In this document: positions 1-5,829 of the stretch, one piece after another | Position numbering within the stretch: position 1 is the stretch's first letter | Layout of the letters: each line of letters starts with the position of its first letter | DNA from: Blastocatellia bacterium | GTDB taxonomy: Bacteria > Acidobacteriota > Blastocatellia > Pyrinomonadales > Pyrinomonadaceae | Assembly (NCBI GenBank): GCA_003175865.1 | Contig: PSRF01000100.1 | Location: forward strand, 1 to 8,254 | Length of the DNA: 8,254 nt | Direction of reading: 5' to 3' | Notes under the pieces: generated by a model | What the model was told of the DNA's origin: nothing | What the model saw: the letters and a program-made list of their open reading frames with translations, nothing else | Databases searched by the model: none | Program-made: the position numbers and the translations under genes

Positions 1-65
1 GGCAGGGACTCGAACCCCGATAGCCAGATCCAGAGTCTGGAGTCCTACCATTGGACGACCTCCCA
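1..65 (-). tRNA. tRNA-Gln (anticodon CUG), 3' end cut off by the window edge
   Basis: On the minus strand this folds as a tRNA. The acceptor 5' strand TGGGAGG starts at 65, followed by a D-arm with GTCC/GGAC. The anticodon stem CCAGA/TCTGG encloses the loop CTCTGGA, with anticodon CTG at 33-31 reading codon CAG. The T-arm has loop TTCGAGT between CGGGG and CCCTG. Only the first two bases of the 3' acceptor strand are inside the window; about five more bases plus the discriminator lie beyond position 1. The U1 start (TGGG) is typical of bacterial tRNA-Gln. The identity rests on the anticodon. Confidence 0.95.
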
Positions 66-79
66 GCAAGAGGAATTTG

Positions 80-108
80 AATTTACGTATCGGAAGACCG
101 CTTGTCAA
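80..108 (-). promoter_or_regulatory. Sigma70-type promoter of tRNA-Gln
   Basis: On the minus strand a perfect -35 TTGACA (108-103) is followed by a 17-nt spacer and a -10 of TAAATT (85-80, four of six consensus bases). The mature tRNA 5' end at 65 is 15 nt beyond the -10, so the transcript would carry a leader of about 7-8 nt. This is the usual arrangement for a bacterial tRNA gene. Confidence 0.6.
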
Positions 109-244
109 TATGGCCTGTCGTTGTCCGATAAGCTTTAGCTGGTCGCGACATTCGGTAATAAATACTGTCCCAGACATCGACCATTCAAAGCTCATCGCAC
201 AAATAAACTTCTTGAAGAATCAACTCTCACAAGGCACAATGTCG

Positions 245-273
245 TTGCAACGCGGCCCTTGCCTTTTTATCAA
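245..273 (+). promoter_or_regulatory. Weak candidate promoter for the DHp-domain gene
   Basis: TTGCAA (245-250) and TATCAA (268-273) are separated by 17 nt, each matching four of six consensus bases. They lie about 50 nt upstream of the start codon at 321. The rest of the 66-320 gap shows no convincing gene or RNA. Such matches occur by chance, so this is only a candidate. Confidence 0.25.
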
Positions 274-320
274 AAAGACAACTGATCGTTTCTCAATTTA
301 GCAGACGACTGCGAGGATCG

Positions 321-641
321 ATGGTCCCTGACGAACTCTCAAACTCACATCCAAATTCGAAGGATCCAGCTGATCAACTTGCCGAGTATCGTGCCAAACT
401 GGAAGAAGTTGCTGACCTGGTGGCACGTATCAGGCACGAGATCAATAACCCGTTAACTGGAGTGTTAGGTCAAGCTCAGTTGCTGTTACGTGAGGATCTC
501 AATGAGCGCGCCCGCAAACGTGCGCAGACAATTGAAGAACTCGCGATACGGATCCGAGACATCGTTGCACAATTACGCCAAGTACAACGTCCTGTTTCTG
601 ACAAACGCGACGGCGAAGCTGCACACAGTGGTTCGGGTTAA
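321..641 (+). CDS. Stand-alone histidine-kinase phosphoacceptor (HisKA/DHp) domain protein
   Basis: A small 106-aa protein. Residues ~20-90 form the two helices of a DHp domain. The H-box RHEINNPLTGVLG has the phosphoacceptor His39, followed by the characteristic acidic residue and NPL, and the second helix spans roughly residues 63-90. In full kinases this domain dimerises and is autophosphorylated by a C-terminal HATPase_c domain. Here the protein stops at the end of the second helix, with only a short polar tail. No N/G-box ATPase sequence exists in any frame in the 84 nt before the next gene. The N-terminus has no membrane segment. The ATG has GAGGA three bases upstream, which is close but usable. 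It may be a phosphotransfer intermediate phosphorylated in trans, or a dimerisation or inhibitor module; the sequence does not say which. The convergent radical SAM gene suggests an independent transcript. Confidence 0.8.
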   Translation: MVPDELSNSHPNSKDPADQLAEYRAKLEEVADLVARIRHEINNPLTGVLGQAQLLLREDLNERARKRAQTIEELAIRIRDIVAQLRQVQRPVSDKRDGEAAHSGSG

Positions 642-654
642 CAAATGTCGGATC

Positions 655-715
655 AGTTTTAGCTTGTCGTTGCCTTTCGCGAATAGTCTGTTATGGGACT
701 CGACAAGCTGAAGCT
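655..715. other. Long inverted repeat between convergent genes (possible bidirectional terminator)
   Basis: AGCTTGTCG (661-669) and CGACAAGCT (701-709) are perfect complements. On the plus transcript the stem extends outward through 655-660 and 710-715 to 15 bp, with two G-U pairs. The loop is 31 nt. It sits exactly between two convergent genes, as expected for a shared terminator. Neither side has a real T-run, so it is not a canonical intrinsic terminator. Confidence 0.45.
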
Positions 716-725
716 TCTCGGGCAC

Positions 726-1637
726 TTATGCAGTGAGTCGCTTGACCGTCTCTTTAATCATTAAGCGACGATTACTCAGTGTCGCCATGTGAAAAGGAAC
801 GACGCAGCCACATCGATCACAGTCCGCATTATCTCCCATCATGCACTTGCCCTTCGGCTCTCCTGTTGGTCCAAACGCGAAAGCCTTCAATCGGAACTCG
901 CAATTGTCAGTTACTTGCTTCGCGTTCCGTGAACGCATCAATTCCAATGTCGAGTCGAGCATGTTGATAACGCCCGGATATGTCTGCTTGAGAGCAAGGA
1001 TTTGATCGATGAGCCGGTCCCGTGTCGGCCACTCAAGCCATAACGACTCGTCGAGTCCGGTCACCGGTGTGAAGAAGTCAAAAATAATGCCGCCGCGCGC
1101 GATCGGGCCCCACTCTTTCACCAGATCCTCAACGCAATCTTTGGTGATGCTGGTGAGCACACATGAGATCTGGATGTTGAGTTCCGGATGATCAAGCACA
1201 TTCTGTTTGATCTTCTGATAGATGCCTGGTGCACGCATTCGTGAGAAGGCTTCTTCGGTGCCGTCAATCGAAATGACCCACGTGCAATTCGGCCAGTTCG
1301 GCAATTCCATCGTCCCATTGGTGACGATTGTATTGTGCCTGAAGTAATGACGTCCGACATCAATCAGCTGCTTGCGAACCATTGGTTCACCACCAACCCA
1401 GGTGCAGAGCATCATTGGGTGCCCGTCGGCCTTCATAGCCTCGAGCTTCTCGATCCACTTCTCGATTGAGAGTTCACGCTCGTTGTCGTGATCTTCAGCG
1501 AAAAAGTAGCAGTGCTCGCAGCGTAGATTGCAGCGATTAGTTACATCAATGGAGCCGATGGAATTCTTAGGTAAGCCAAACAGAAAAAGACGACTGAAAT
1601 CGCGCACCTTACCCATCGTTCGTCGCAGGTTCATCAC
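726..1637 (-). CDS. Radical SAM protein with C-terminal Cys-rich (twitch/SPASM-like) motif
   Basis: A 303-aa enzyme. The radical SAM [4Fe-4S] motif CNLRCEHC places Cys36, Cys40 and Cys43 in CxxxCxxC spacing. The SAM-binding GGEP follows at 82-85, and a strand with SIDG at ~123-126 fits the partial TIM barrel. After the core, Cys246, Cys265, Cys273, Cys276 and Cys278 (the last three in ADCDRCGC) probably bind an auxiliary Fe-S cluster, as in twitch or SPASM domains. There is no signal peptide, so it should be cytosolic. It lies 102 nt downstream of the Tes-like radical SAM gene on the same strand and is probably co-transcribed. The first codon is GTG at 1637, directly followed by ATG at 1634; either could be the start, and GAGG overlaps the GTG rather than sitting at normal spacing. 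The substrate is unknown. Peptide, cofactor or lipid modification are all possible, and the neighbour makes lipid a reasonable guess. Confidence 0.9.
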   Translation of the reverse strand: MMNLRRTMGKVRDFSRLFLFGLPKNSIGSIDVTNRCNLRCEHCYFFAEDHDNERELSIEKWIEKLEAMKADGHPMMLCTWVGGEPMVRKQLIDVGRHYFRHNTIVTNGTMELPNWPNCTWVISIDGTEEAFSRMRAPGIYQKIKQNVLDHPELNIQISCVLTSITKDCVEDLVKEWGPIARGGIIFDFFTPVTGLDESLWLEWPTRDRLIDQILALKQTYPGVINMLDSTLELMRSRNAKQVTDNCEFRLKAFAFGPTGEPKGKCMMGDNADCDRCGCVVPFHMATLSNRRLMIKETVKRLTA

Positions 1638-1739
1638 CTCGGATATTAGTCGCAGTTCGTTGTCTACTCAAGCGGCTAAGAATTGAGCGACATTTACGAT
1701 GAGATTCAATATAAGGAAATTTAACTTTAGAGGAAGGCG
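1638..1739 (-). other. 102-nt spacer between the two radical SAM genes
   Basis: The middle of this spacer is AT-rich (about 1685-1735). No hairpin plus T-run terminator follows the upstream stop codon TAG (1742-1740), and no -35/-10 pair of acceptable quality is visible on the minus strand. This supports read-through from the Tes-like gene into the second radical SAM gene, although a weak internal promoter cannot be excluded. Confidence 0.4.
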
Positions 1740-3707
1740 CTAGACAGAAACTGTTTCTTCTTCGACCAGATAAGGACTTGTAACGACTGGCTTCACGTCG
1801 GCATCTTCAGCTAGCACGGCTTGAATGATTGGCAGACTCAATGAGTGTTTCTTTGTCGGAAGTGGTACCGACTTCCCGGCAGCGTAGACTTTGTGACGTC
1901 CGTGCTCCTCGTACCATTCGCCGAGGTTCGCAGTCTTGTGCATGTTCTCAATTATCTGCCGCCAACCGACGCCCGTGTTGTAAGCGCAGAATGAAATCTC
2001 ACCTTCCTGAGTTCCGTAGGGAATCACGCACATCTCTGTTCGTCGAAAGTCGTAGTTGAACAGATCCTGGAACCACATTCCTTCAACACAGAGTACACGC
2101 CAAACATCATTTTCCGCTGCGCTCTCCTTCACCTTCATGCGGTCGTTGCGATCGGAGTTTGAATTTGTTGACGAGGGCTTGAACAAATTCACAATTTGCG
2201 AGATCGGAAATCCTTCGGGCGCTCGTTCAGCGTCGAAGTTGCGCATGATTGCCATGCCGAGTTGAGCATAGGAGAGTTTGCGACCTCGCGCCGTGTCGGT
2301 AATGACCGCAACATCTTTCATGAACTGTTCATAGTTGAAAAACTCGAACAGAGATCGAAACTCACCGGTCTTTCGGTTGACTACTTGAAGCGTGAAAATG
2401 CCGCAGTTCGGATGGCAGTTGCATGAAGACCAGCCCCATGGCGCATCCGCTCCCTGCAACATGTCCATCACACTGGTAAACGCTGAATACGACGACAATG
2501 GGAACCAGTCGCGTAACGGTTGGATTGTTCCGCTAAGCTGGTCCTTCAAATCGTGAGTCATGTCTGCGAGCGTGTAGCGCCACTTCTTGCGCATCTCGTC
2601 AGATATGTCCTCGTCACGACCGGTGAAGGAAACTGGTTGGAACGCGATTGTTTGAACTTTGTCGATGTTTTTTGCTGCAAACTCCACAATCTGACCGATC
2701 GCATCATTGTTGATGTTGTTGACGATCGTTACGACCAGTGTGACTTTGATTCCGACACTCGCCAGGTTTTCAATCGCTCGCAATTTCACATCAAACAAGT
2801 TGCCGACGCCGCGATGTTTGTTCTTCTCTTCGCTGACACCATCAAACTGAAGATACACGCCGTGTTGACCTGCAGCCTTCGCGGCTTTGCAAAACTCAAT
2901 ATCTTCGGCGAAACGAATTCCATTCGTAGCTGCGAGAATCCTGTAGAACCCAATTTTCTTCGCGTAAGCGACCGCCTCGAGGTAATAAGGCGAAAGGGTT
3001 GGTTCGCCTCCGGAGAAAAGAATGATGACCTGGCGACGTGGTTTGAAAGACACTGCGCGATCGAGAATCGCCTTTGTATCTTCGTAAGTCGGCTCGTGGA
3101 CATAGCCAACTTGATTTGCATCCATGAAGCATGGGTTGCACATCATGTTGCAACGGTTGGTTAAATCGACAGTCAGAACCGCACCGCGTCCAAACTTAAT
3201 GGTGGAAGTACCGTGTCGGTGAACGTCTTTGTCTTCCGCCGCTCGAAAGTCACGACCGAAAAACAGCGACTCGATACGCGACAGAAACGCGGGGTCTGTT
3301 GCCATCACGTCATCAAACTGCCCATGCTTCGGACAGTTTTTCCGCATGATGACTTGGCCGTTCTCTTCCAGAATCTGAGCTTTGATTTCACCAGGGTGCT
3401 CATTCATCAAAGTTTCAAGAGCAACTTCGCCGGTGATAACCGAGTTACGAACTTCTTTTACGCAGGAAGGACAGAGACTATCGGTCTCTCTTGGAAAACC
3501 CAGCGGAGGTGCGCTGCGCTCGTATGACTTAAGGAGTGGACCAGGCGCCCAATTTGGACGAATTGCTTCGCCTTCGGGGAGTCGCTGGTTGATCGATTGA
3601 AAGGCCTTCCAAGCAACATCTGACAATCCAGACACCAACTTGGATCCCTTCACGCCGCTAACTTTGCCTTTATCGGATTCCCCTCGACGAAACTGATCAC
3701 TGAACAA
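1740..3707 (-). CDS. Tes/MSS-like radical SAM enzyme (putative tetraether / membrane-spanning lipid synthase family)
   Basis: A 655-aa protein. In order it has: an N-terminal metal-binding segment with CPSC (Cys79, Cys82) and CPKHG (Cys125, His128); the radical SAM core with CNMMCNPCF (Cys186, 190, 193) and SGGEPTL at 232-238; the strands YLQFDG (285-290) and FQPVSFTGR (356-364); a Cys group CNCHPNC (429, 431, 435); and a C-terminal group Cys540, Cys560, Cys574 around FQDLFNYD and ISFCAYN. This order and these motifs match my recollection of COG1964-type radical SAM proteins that include archaeal tetraether synthase, which joins lipid alkyl chains by C-C bond formation using several Fe-S clusters plus a mononuclear metal site. 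In bacteria, homologues are linked to membrane-spanning lipids such as iso-diabolic acid. The start is TTG, supported by AGGAG with an 8-nt spacer. The N-terminal ~70 residues and the acidic C-terminal tail look like lineage-specific extensions. Membership in the radical SAM superfamily is certain; the lipid substrate is inference. Confidence 0.93.
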   Translation of the reverse strand: MFSDQFRRGESDKGKVSGVKGSKLVSGLSDVAWKAFQSINQRLPEGEAIRPNWAPGPLLKSYERSAPPLGFPRETDSLCPSCVKEVRNSVITGEVALETLMNEHPGEIKAQILEENGQVIMRKNCPKHGQFDDVMATDPAFLSRIESLFFGRDFRAAEDKDVHRHGTSTIKFGRGAVLTVDLTNRCNMMCNPCFMDANQVGYVHEPTYEDTKAILDRAVSFKPRRQVIILFSGGEPTLSPYYLEAVAYAKKIGFYRILAATNGIRFAEDIEFCKAAKAAGQHGVYLQFDGVSEEKNKHRGVGNLFDVKLRAIENLASVGIKVTLVVTIVNNINNDAIGQIVEFAAKNIDKVQTIAFQPVSFTGRDEDISDEMRKKWRYTLADMTHDLKDQLSGTIQPLRDWFPLSSYSAFTSVMDMLQGADAPWGWSSCNCHPNCGIFTLQVVNRKTGEFRSLFEFFNYEQFMKDVAVITDTARGRKLSYAQLGMAIMRNFDAERAPEGFPISQIVNLFKPSSTNSNSDRNDRMKVKESAAENDVWRVLCVEGMWFQDLFNYDFRRTEMCVIPYGTQEGEISFCAYNTGVGWRQIIENMHKTANLGEWYEEHGRHKVYAAGKSVPLPTKKHSLSLPIIQAVLAEDADVKPVVTSPYLVEEETVSV

Positions 3708-3715
3708 CGGCTTCT

Positions 3716-3720
3716 CTCCT
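3716..3720 (-). promoter_or_regulatory. Ribosome binding site that fixes the TTG start of the Tes-like gene
   Basis: On the minus strand AGGAG (3720-3716) lies 8 nt upstream of the TTG at 3707-3705. There is no in-frame ATG or GTG nearby that could serve instead, so the TTG start is well supported. Confidence 0.7.
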
Positions 3721-3752
3721 CAAGATGGCGCGCGCGTTTCACTCCTTTTGAC

Positions 3753-3825
3753 GCGGCCACATCCAAAAACGTCTAACAAATAATAAGGCCGCATTCGTAA
3801 ATGATTGCGGCCACCTCATAAGGCC
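3753..3825 (-). promoter_or_regulatory. Possible attenuator in the leader of the Tes-like gene
   Basis: On the minus strand GGCCGCA (3812-3806) and TGCGGCC (3793-3787) form a perfect 7-bp GC-rich stem with a 12-nt loop. It is followed directly by the T-rich stretch TTATTATTTGTT (3786-3775), resembling an intrinsic terminator. A third segment GGCCGC (3758-3753) can pair with the same 3' arm and would dissolve the terminator; an upstream GGCC (3825-3822) could pair with the 5' arm. Mutually exclusive pairings of this kind are typical of attenuators and riboswitches. The T-stretch is interrupted, so the terminator may be weak. No known riboswitch class is recognised. Confidence 0.4.
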
Positions 3826-3830
3826 GTGTC

Positions 3831-3860
3831 ATGATAGTTTGGGGTTGCGAGCTTAGGCAA
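3831..3860 (-). promoter_or_regulatory. Candidate promoter of the radical SAM gene pair
   Basis: On the minus strand TTGCCT (3860-3855, four of six) and TATCAT (3836-3831, five of six) are separated by 18 nt. Transcription would start near 3824, giving a 5' leader of about 117 nt that contains the attenuator-like hairpin before the TTG start at 3707. Confidence 0.45.
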
Positions 3861-4075
3861 GTCCAAAGTCCGGTCAAATTGAACCATTCGGCCGGTTTTT
3901 GTCCGTCGTTAGCCCTTTGTTCGCCTCAAAGTCCGGCGGCCTGACGCGCTTGTTGATATCGGAGGCTTAGCCGCAGCCCTTGAAAAGAAGACCGAGACGC
4001 TTTCATTCCTGTACTGGTGCGCGCGGTGTTACCATCCGGCCTGACCACGATCAAAGCGTCCTTCCTTTGGCACAC

Positions 4076-4912
4076 ATGACGAGCGTTGTCGCACCTACCG
4101 CGTTTGTAAGTACACGAGCCCAAATCGGCACGAATGTTTCCATCGGACCATATGCAGTAGTTGAAGATGACACCATAATCGGCGACAACTGCAAGATCGG
4201 TGCGCATGCGGTGATTAAACGCTACACGCACCTGGGGCCGCGAAATAGGGTCTATGAACACACAGTGCTGGGTGGTGAACCTCAGGATGTCAAATTTCGT
4301 GATGAGGCAAGCCGGCTTGTGATTGGCGAGGAGAACCTGATCCGAGAGTTTTGCACTTTGCATCGTGCGAGTGGTGAGGACAAAGAAACTCGAATTGGTT
4401 CAAGAAACTTTCTAATGGTCGGTGTCCACGTTGCACACAATTGCGAAATAGGCGACGACAATATTTTTGCGAATGGCGCAGCGCTAGCAGGACATATCAC
4501 TGTCGAAGACCACGTGTTTTTGTCGAACAACGTTGGTGCTCATCAGTTTGTCAGGATGGGTCGCTATGCAATGGTGGGTGGCAAATCGAAAATCGTGCAG
4601 GACGTGTTGCCGTTCTTGATCACCGATGGAAATCCACCACGAGTGCGTGGCGTTAATAGTGTTGGTTTGCGTCGCGGTGGCTTTGATGCAGAGGCGCGTC
4701 TCAACATCAAACGCGCATATCACATTTTGTTTCGATCTGCTCTGCCCCTGGAAGAAGCACTGACGGCAATCACAAACCTCGACGACGCAAATACCCAACA
4801 TCTTATTGACTTCATCCGCGGTTCAACTCGGGGCTTTACTAGAAGCAAAAGGCGAGAAGGGGATTTGGCAGAAACTCCTTTAGGAAACCCTTTGGGCCAG
4901 CACGGTGTCTAA
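4076..4912 (+). CDS. lpxA: Acyl-ACP--UDP-N-acetylglucosamine O-acyltransferase
   Basis: This enzyme catalyses the first step of lipid A synthesis, transfer of an R-3-hydroxyacyl chain from ACP to the 3-OH of UDP-GlcNAc in the cytoplasm. From the ATG at 4076 it is 278 aa, against about 262 in E. coli. Left-handed beta-helix hexapeptide repeats run from residue ~5 to ~190, followed by a helical C-terminal domain. The catalytic His is His121 in HVAHNC (E. coli His125), with His118, His140 (AGH) and His156 (AHQF) matching the other conserved histidines. Gly169 aligns with E. coli Gly173, the hydrocarbon-ruler position, which suggests acceptance of a longer (about C14) hydroxyacyl chain. The open frame extends upstream to a TTG at 3980, but the ATG start is where LpxA proteins begin (VVAPTAFV). 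No clear Shine-Dalgarno is seen. About 20 extra basic/polar residues follow the normal C-terminus. It is the first gene of a likely operon with the DUF2225-like gene and lpxD. Confidence 0.96.
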   Translation: MTSVVAPTAFVSTRAQIGTNVSIGPYAVVEDDTIIGDNCKIGAHAVIKRYTHLGPRNRVYEHTVLGGEPQDVKFRDEASRLVIGEENLIREFCTLHRASGEDKETRIGSRNFLMVGVHVAHNCEIGDDNIFANGAALAGHITVEDHVFLSNNVGAHQFVRMGRYAMVGGKSKIVQDVLPFLITDGNPPRVRGVNSVGLRRGGFDAEARLNIKRAYHILFRSALPLEEALTAITNLDDANTQHLIDFIRGSTRGFTRSKRREGDLAETPLGNPLGQHGV

Positions 4913-4952
4913 GGAATGATCTTTCAACTCGCCGAACCTGTGGAGACGTCTC

Positions 4953-5822
4953 ATGCTCAACCGTTTCCGAATAGCATTTCTCCTTCTCCCCACGCTTGCA
5001 GTAATTGCTTTCACCGATGGACCACGCTTCACTCAGTCATCACCGCAATCTACTCCGTTTGTGGTCGAGGCTGCTTCATGTCCGTTGAGTGCCAATCCAA
5101 TCACGTGGTTTCCAGAAGAAGTGGCGTGTCCCGTCTGCGGCACTAAGAATATTTTTCTCGTCTGGGGAAGCTACGGCAGTTATATCTACAGTTATCCATC
5201 CAAGTATCAACTTATCTTCTGGCCTTATACTGATGGGGCTGCCTGGTACAGTTGCAAGAAATGTAAGTTGACTTTGTTCCTGGAGGACTTTCAGAAGGTC
5301 CCGAAAGAGAAGATCCCGGATCTTCAGAAGTTACTCGCGGAAGTTACACTACCCGCGCAAAAGGTTGTCTCGGACAAAGAAGCTCTGGATCATCCACCGT
5401 ATCTGGAGATTCCTGTTTCAGCACGATTGACTGTTGCGGAGAAAGTTTATCGATCACTGGGACTGACAAGTGACGTATTCTGGTCGCAGTTTTATAGAGT
5501 ATTGGGCTACCACCACGACATCGAAGGTAACTCAGCGGAAGCAGCCGAAGCGCGCAAGAAGGCGCTGAGCATTGTCGAAGGTTGGTTGACCGACAAAACA
5601 AAACAGGGTCAGCGTAAAGAGTTTCTTTACATCTGTGCCGCCATGCACCATTTTCTGAACGACGATCCAGCAGCCACCAAGACTCTTGAAGAGGCGGCAA
5701 AACTGAAGTATTCAAACGCGGAACTAAAACCAGAACAGAACGAGAACTACGATCAGTATTTGTCAACCGTCATCAAGGAGTACATCGACCTAATCAAGAA
5801 GGGAGAGGTTCCCAAGCGTTAG
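4953..5822 (+). CDS. Exported DUF2225-like Cys-rich protein with helical repeats
   Basis: A 289-aa protein of unknown function. Residues ~5-21 form an uncleaved or cleavable signal segment (a hydrophobic run after MLNRFR) without a lipobox, so it is probably periplasmic or membrane-anchored. A zinc-ribbon-like pair follows, CPVC (Cys59, Cys62) and CKKC (Cys101, Cys104), separated by an aromatic-rich stretch. From residue ~155 to the end the sequence is helical and TPR-like (for example NSAEAAEARKKALSIVEG and DPAATKTLEEAAKL). This ribbon-plus-helices plan resembles DUF2225 proteins, most of which I recall as cytoplasmic; a signal sequence is unusual. GGAG lies 7 nt before the ATG. It starts 40 nt after lpxA and ends 7 nt before lpxD, so it is embedded in a lipid A operon and may serve envelope assembly; that role is inference. 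Confidence 0.85.
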   Translation: MLNRFRIAFLLLPTLAVIAFTDGPRFTQSSPQSTPFVVEAASCPLSANPITWFPEEVACPVCGTKNIFLVWGSYGSYIYSYPSKYQLIFWPYTDGAAWYSCKKCKLTLFLEDFQKVPKEKIPDLQKLLAEVTLPAQKVVSDKEALDHPPYLEIPVSARLTVAEKVYRSLGLTSDVFWSQFYRVLGYHHDIEGNSAEAAEARKKALSIVEGWLTDKTKQGQRKEFLYICAAMHHFLNDDPAATKTLEEAAKLKYSNAELKPEQNENYDQYLSTVIKEYIDLIKKGEVPKR

Positions 5823-5829
5823 ATTCTAA

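Larger units (their letters stand above)
3708..4075. other. 368-nt divergent intergenic region
   Basis: This lies between the minus-strand Tes-like gene and plus-strand lpxA. The left two thirds hold the promoter candidate and structured leader of the Tes-like gene. The right part (about 3860-4075) contains two copies of CAAAGTCCGG (3864-3873 and 3927-3936) but no convincing plus-strand promoter or Shine-Dalgarno for lpxA. An open frame continues upstream of lpxA to a TTG at 3980, but its sequence does not look like LpxA. I see no RNA gene or further protein gene here. Confidence 0.6.

Noticed and set aside
1..65. tRNA as an integration (att) site for a mobile element
   Set aside because: No integrase gene and no repeated tRNA 3' end are visible in the window, and the 3' end itself is cut off.
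77..301. 74-aa plus-strand frame between the tRNA and the DHp gene
   Set aside because: Its first codon is a TTG with no good ribosome site, it overlaps the tRNA promoter, and the composition is not protein-like.
2520..3164. 214-aa open frame on the plus strand
   Set aside because: It lies entirely antisense to the conserved core of the Tes-like gene, including the radical SAM motif, and its translation resembles no family. It is a shadow of codon bias.
726..3707. Peptide-maturation (RiPP) locus built around two radical SAM enzymes
   Set aside because: No short precursor-peptide gene with a ribosome site, no RRE-like domain and no transporter are visible beside the pair; the 26-codon leader frame lacks a credible ribosome site.
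3775..3812. GGCCGCA hairpin as a plus-strand terminator
   Set aside because: No T-run follows on the plus strand and there is no upstream plus-strand gene to terminate; the T-rich side is on the minus strand.
3980..4075. 32-residue N-terminal extension of LpxA from a TTG start
   Set aside because: The extension is basic and unlike any LpxA; the ATG at 4076 coincides with the usual family start.
3926..4363. 145-aa open frame on the minus strand upstream of the Tes-like gene
   Set aside because: Most of it is antisense to lpxA, whose hexapeptide repeats are unmistakable; no Shine-Dalgarno or recognisable domain.
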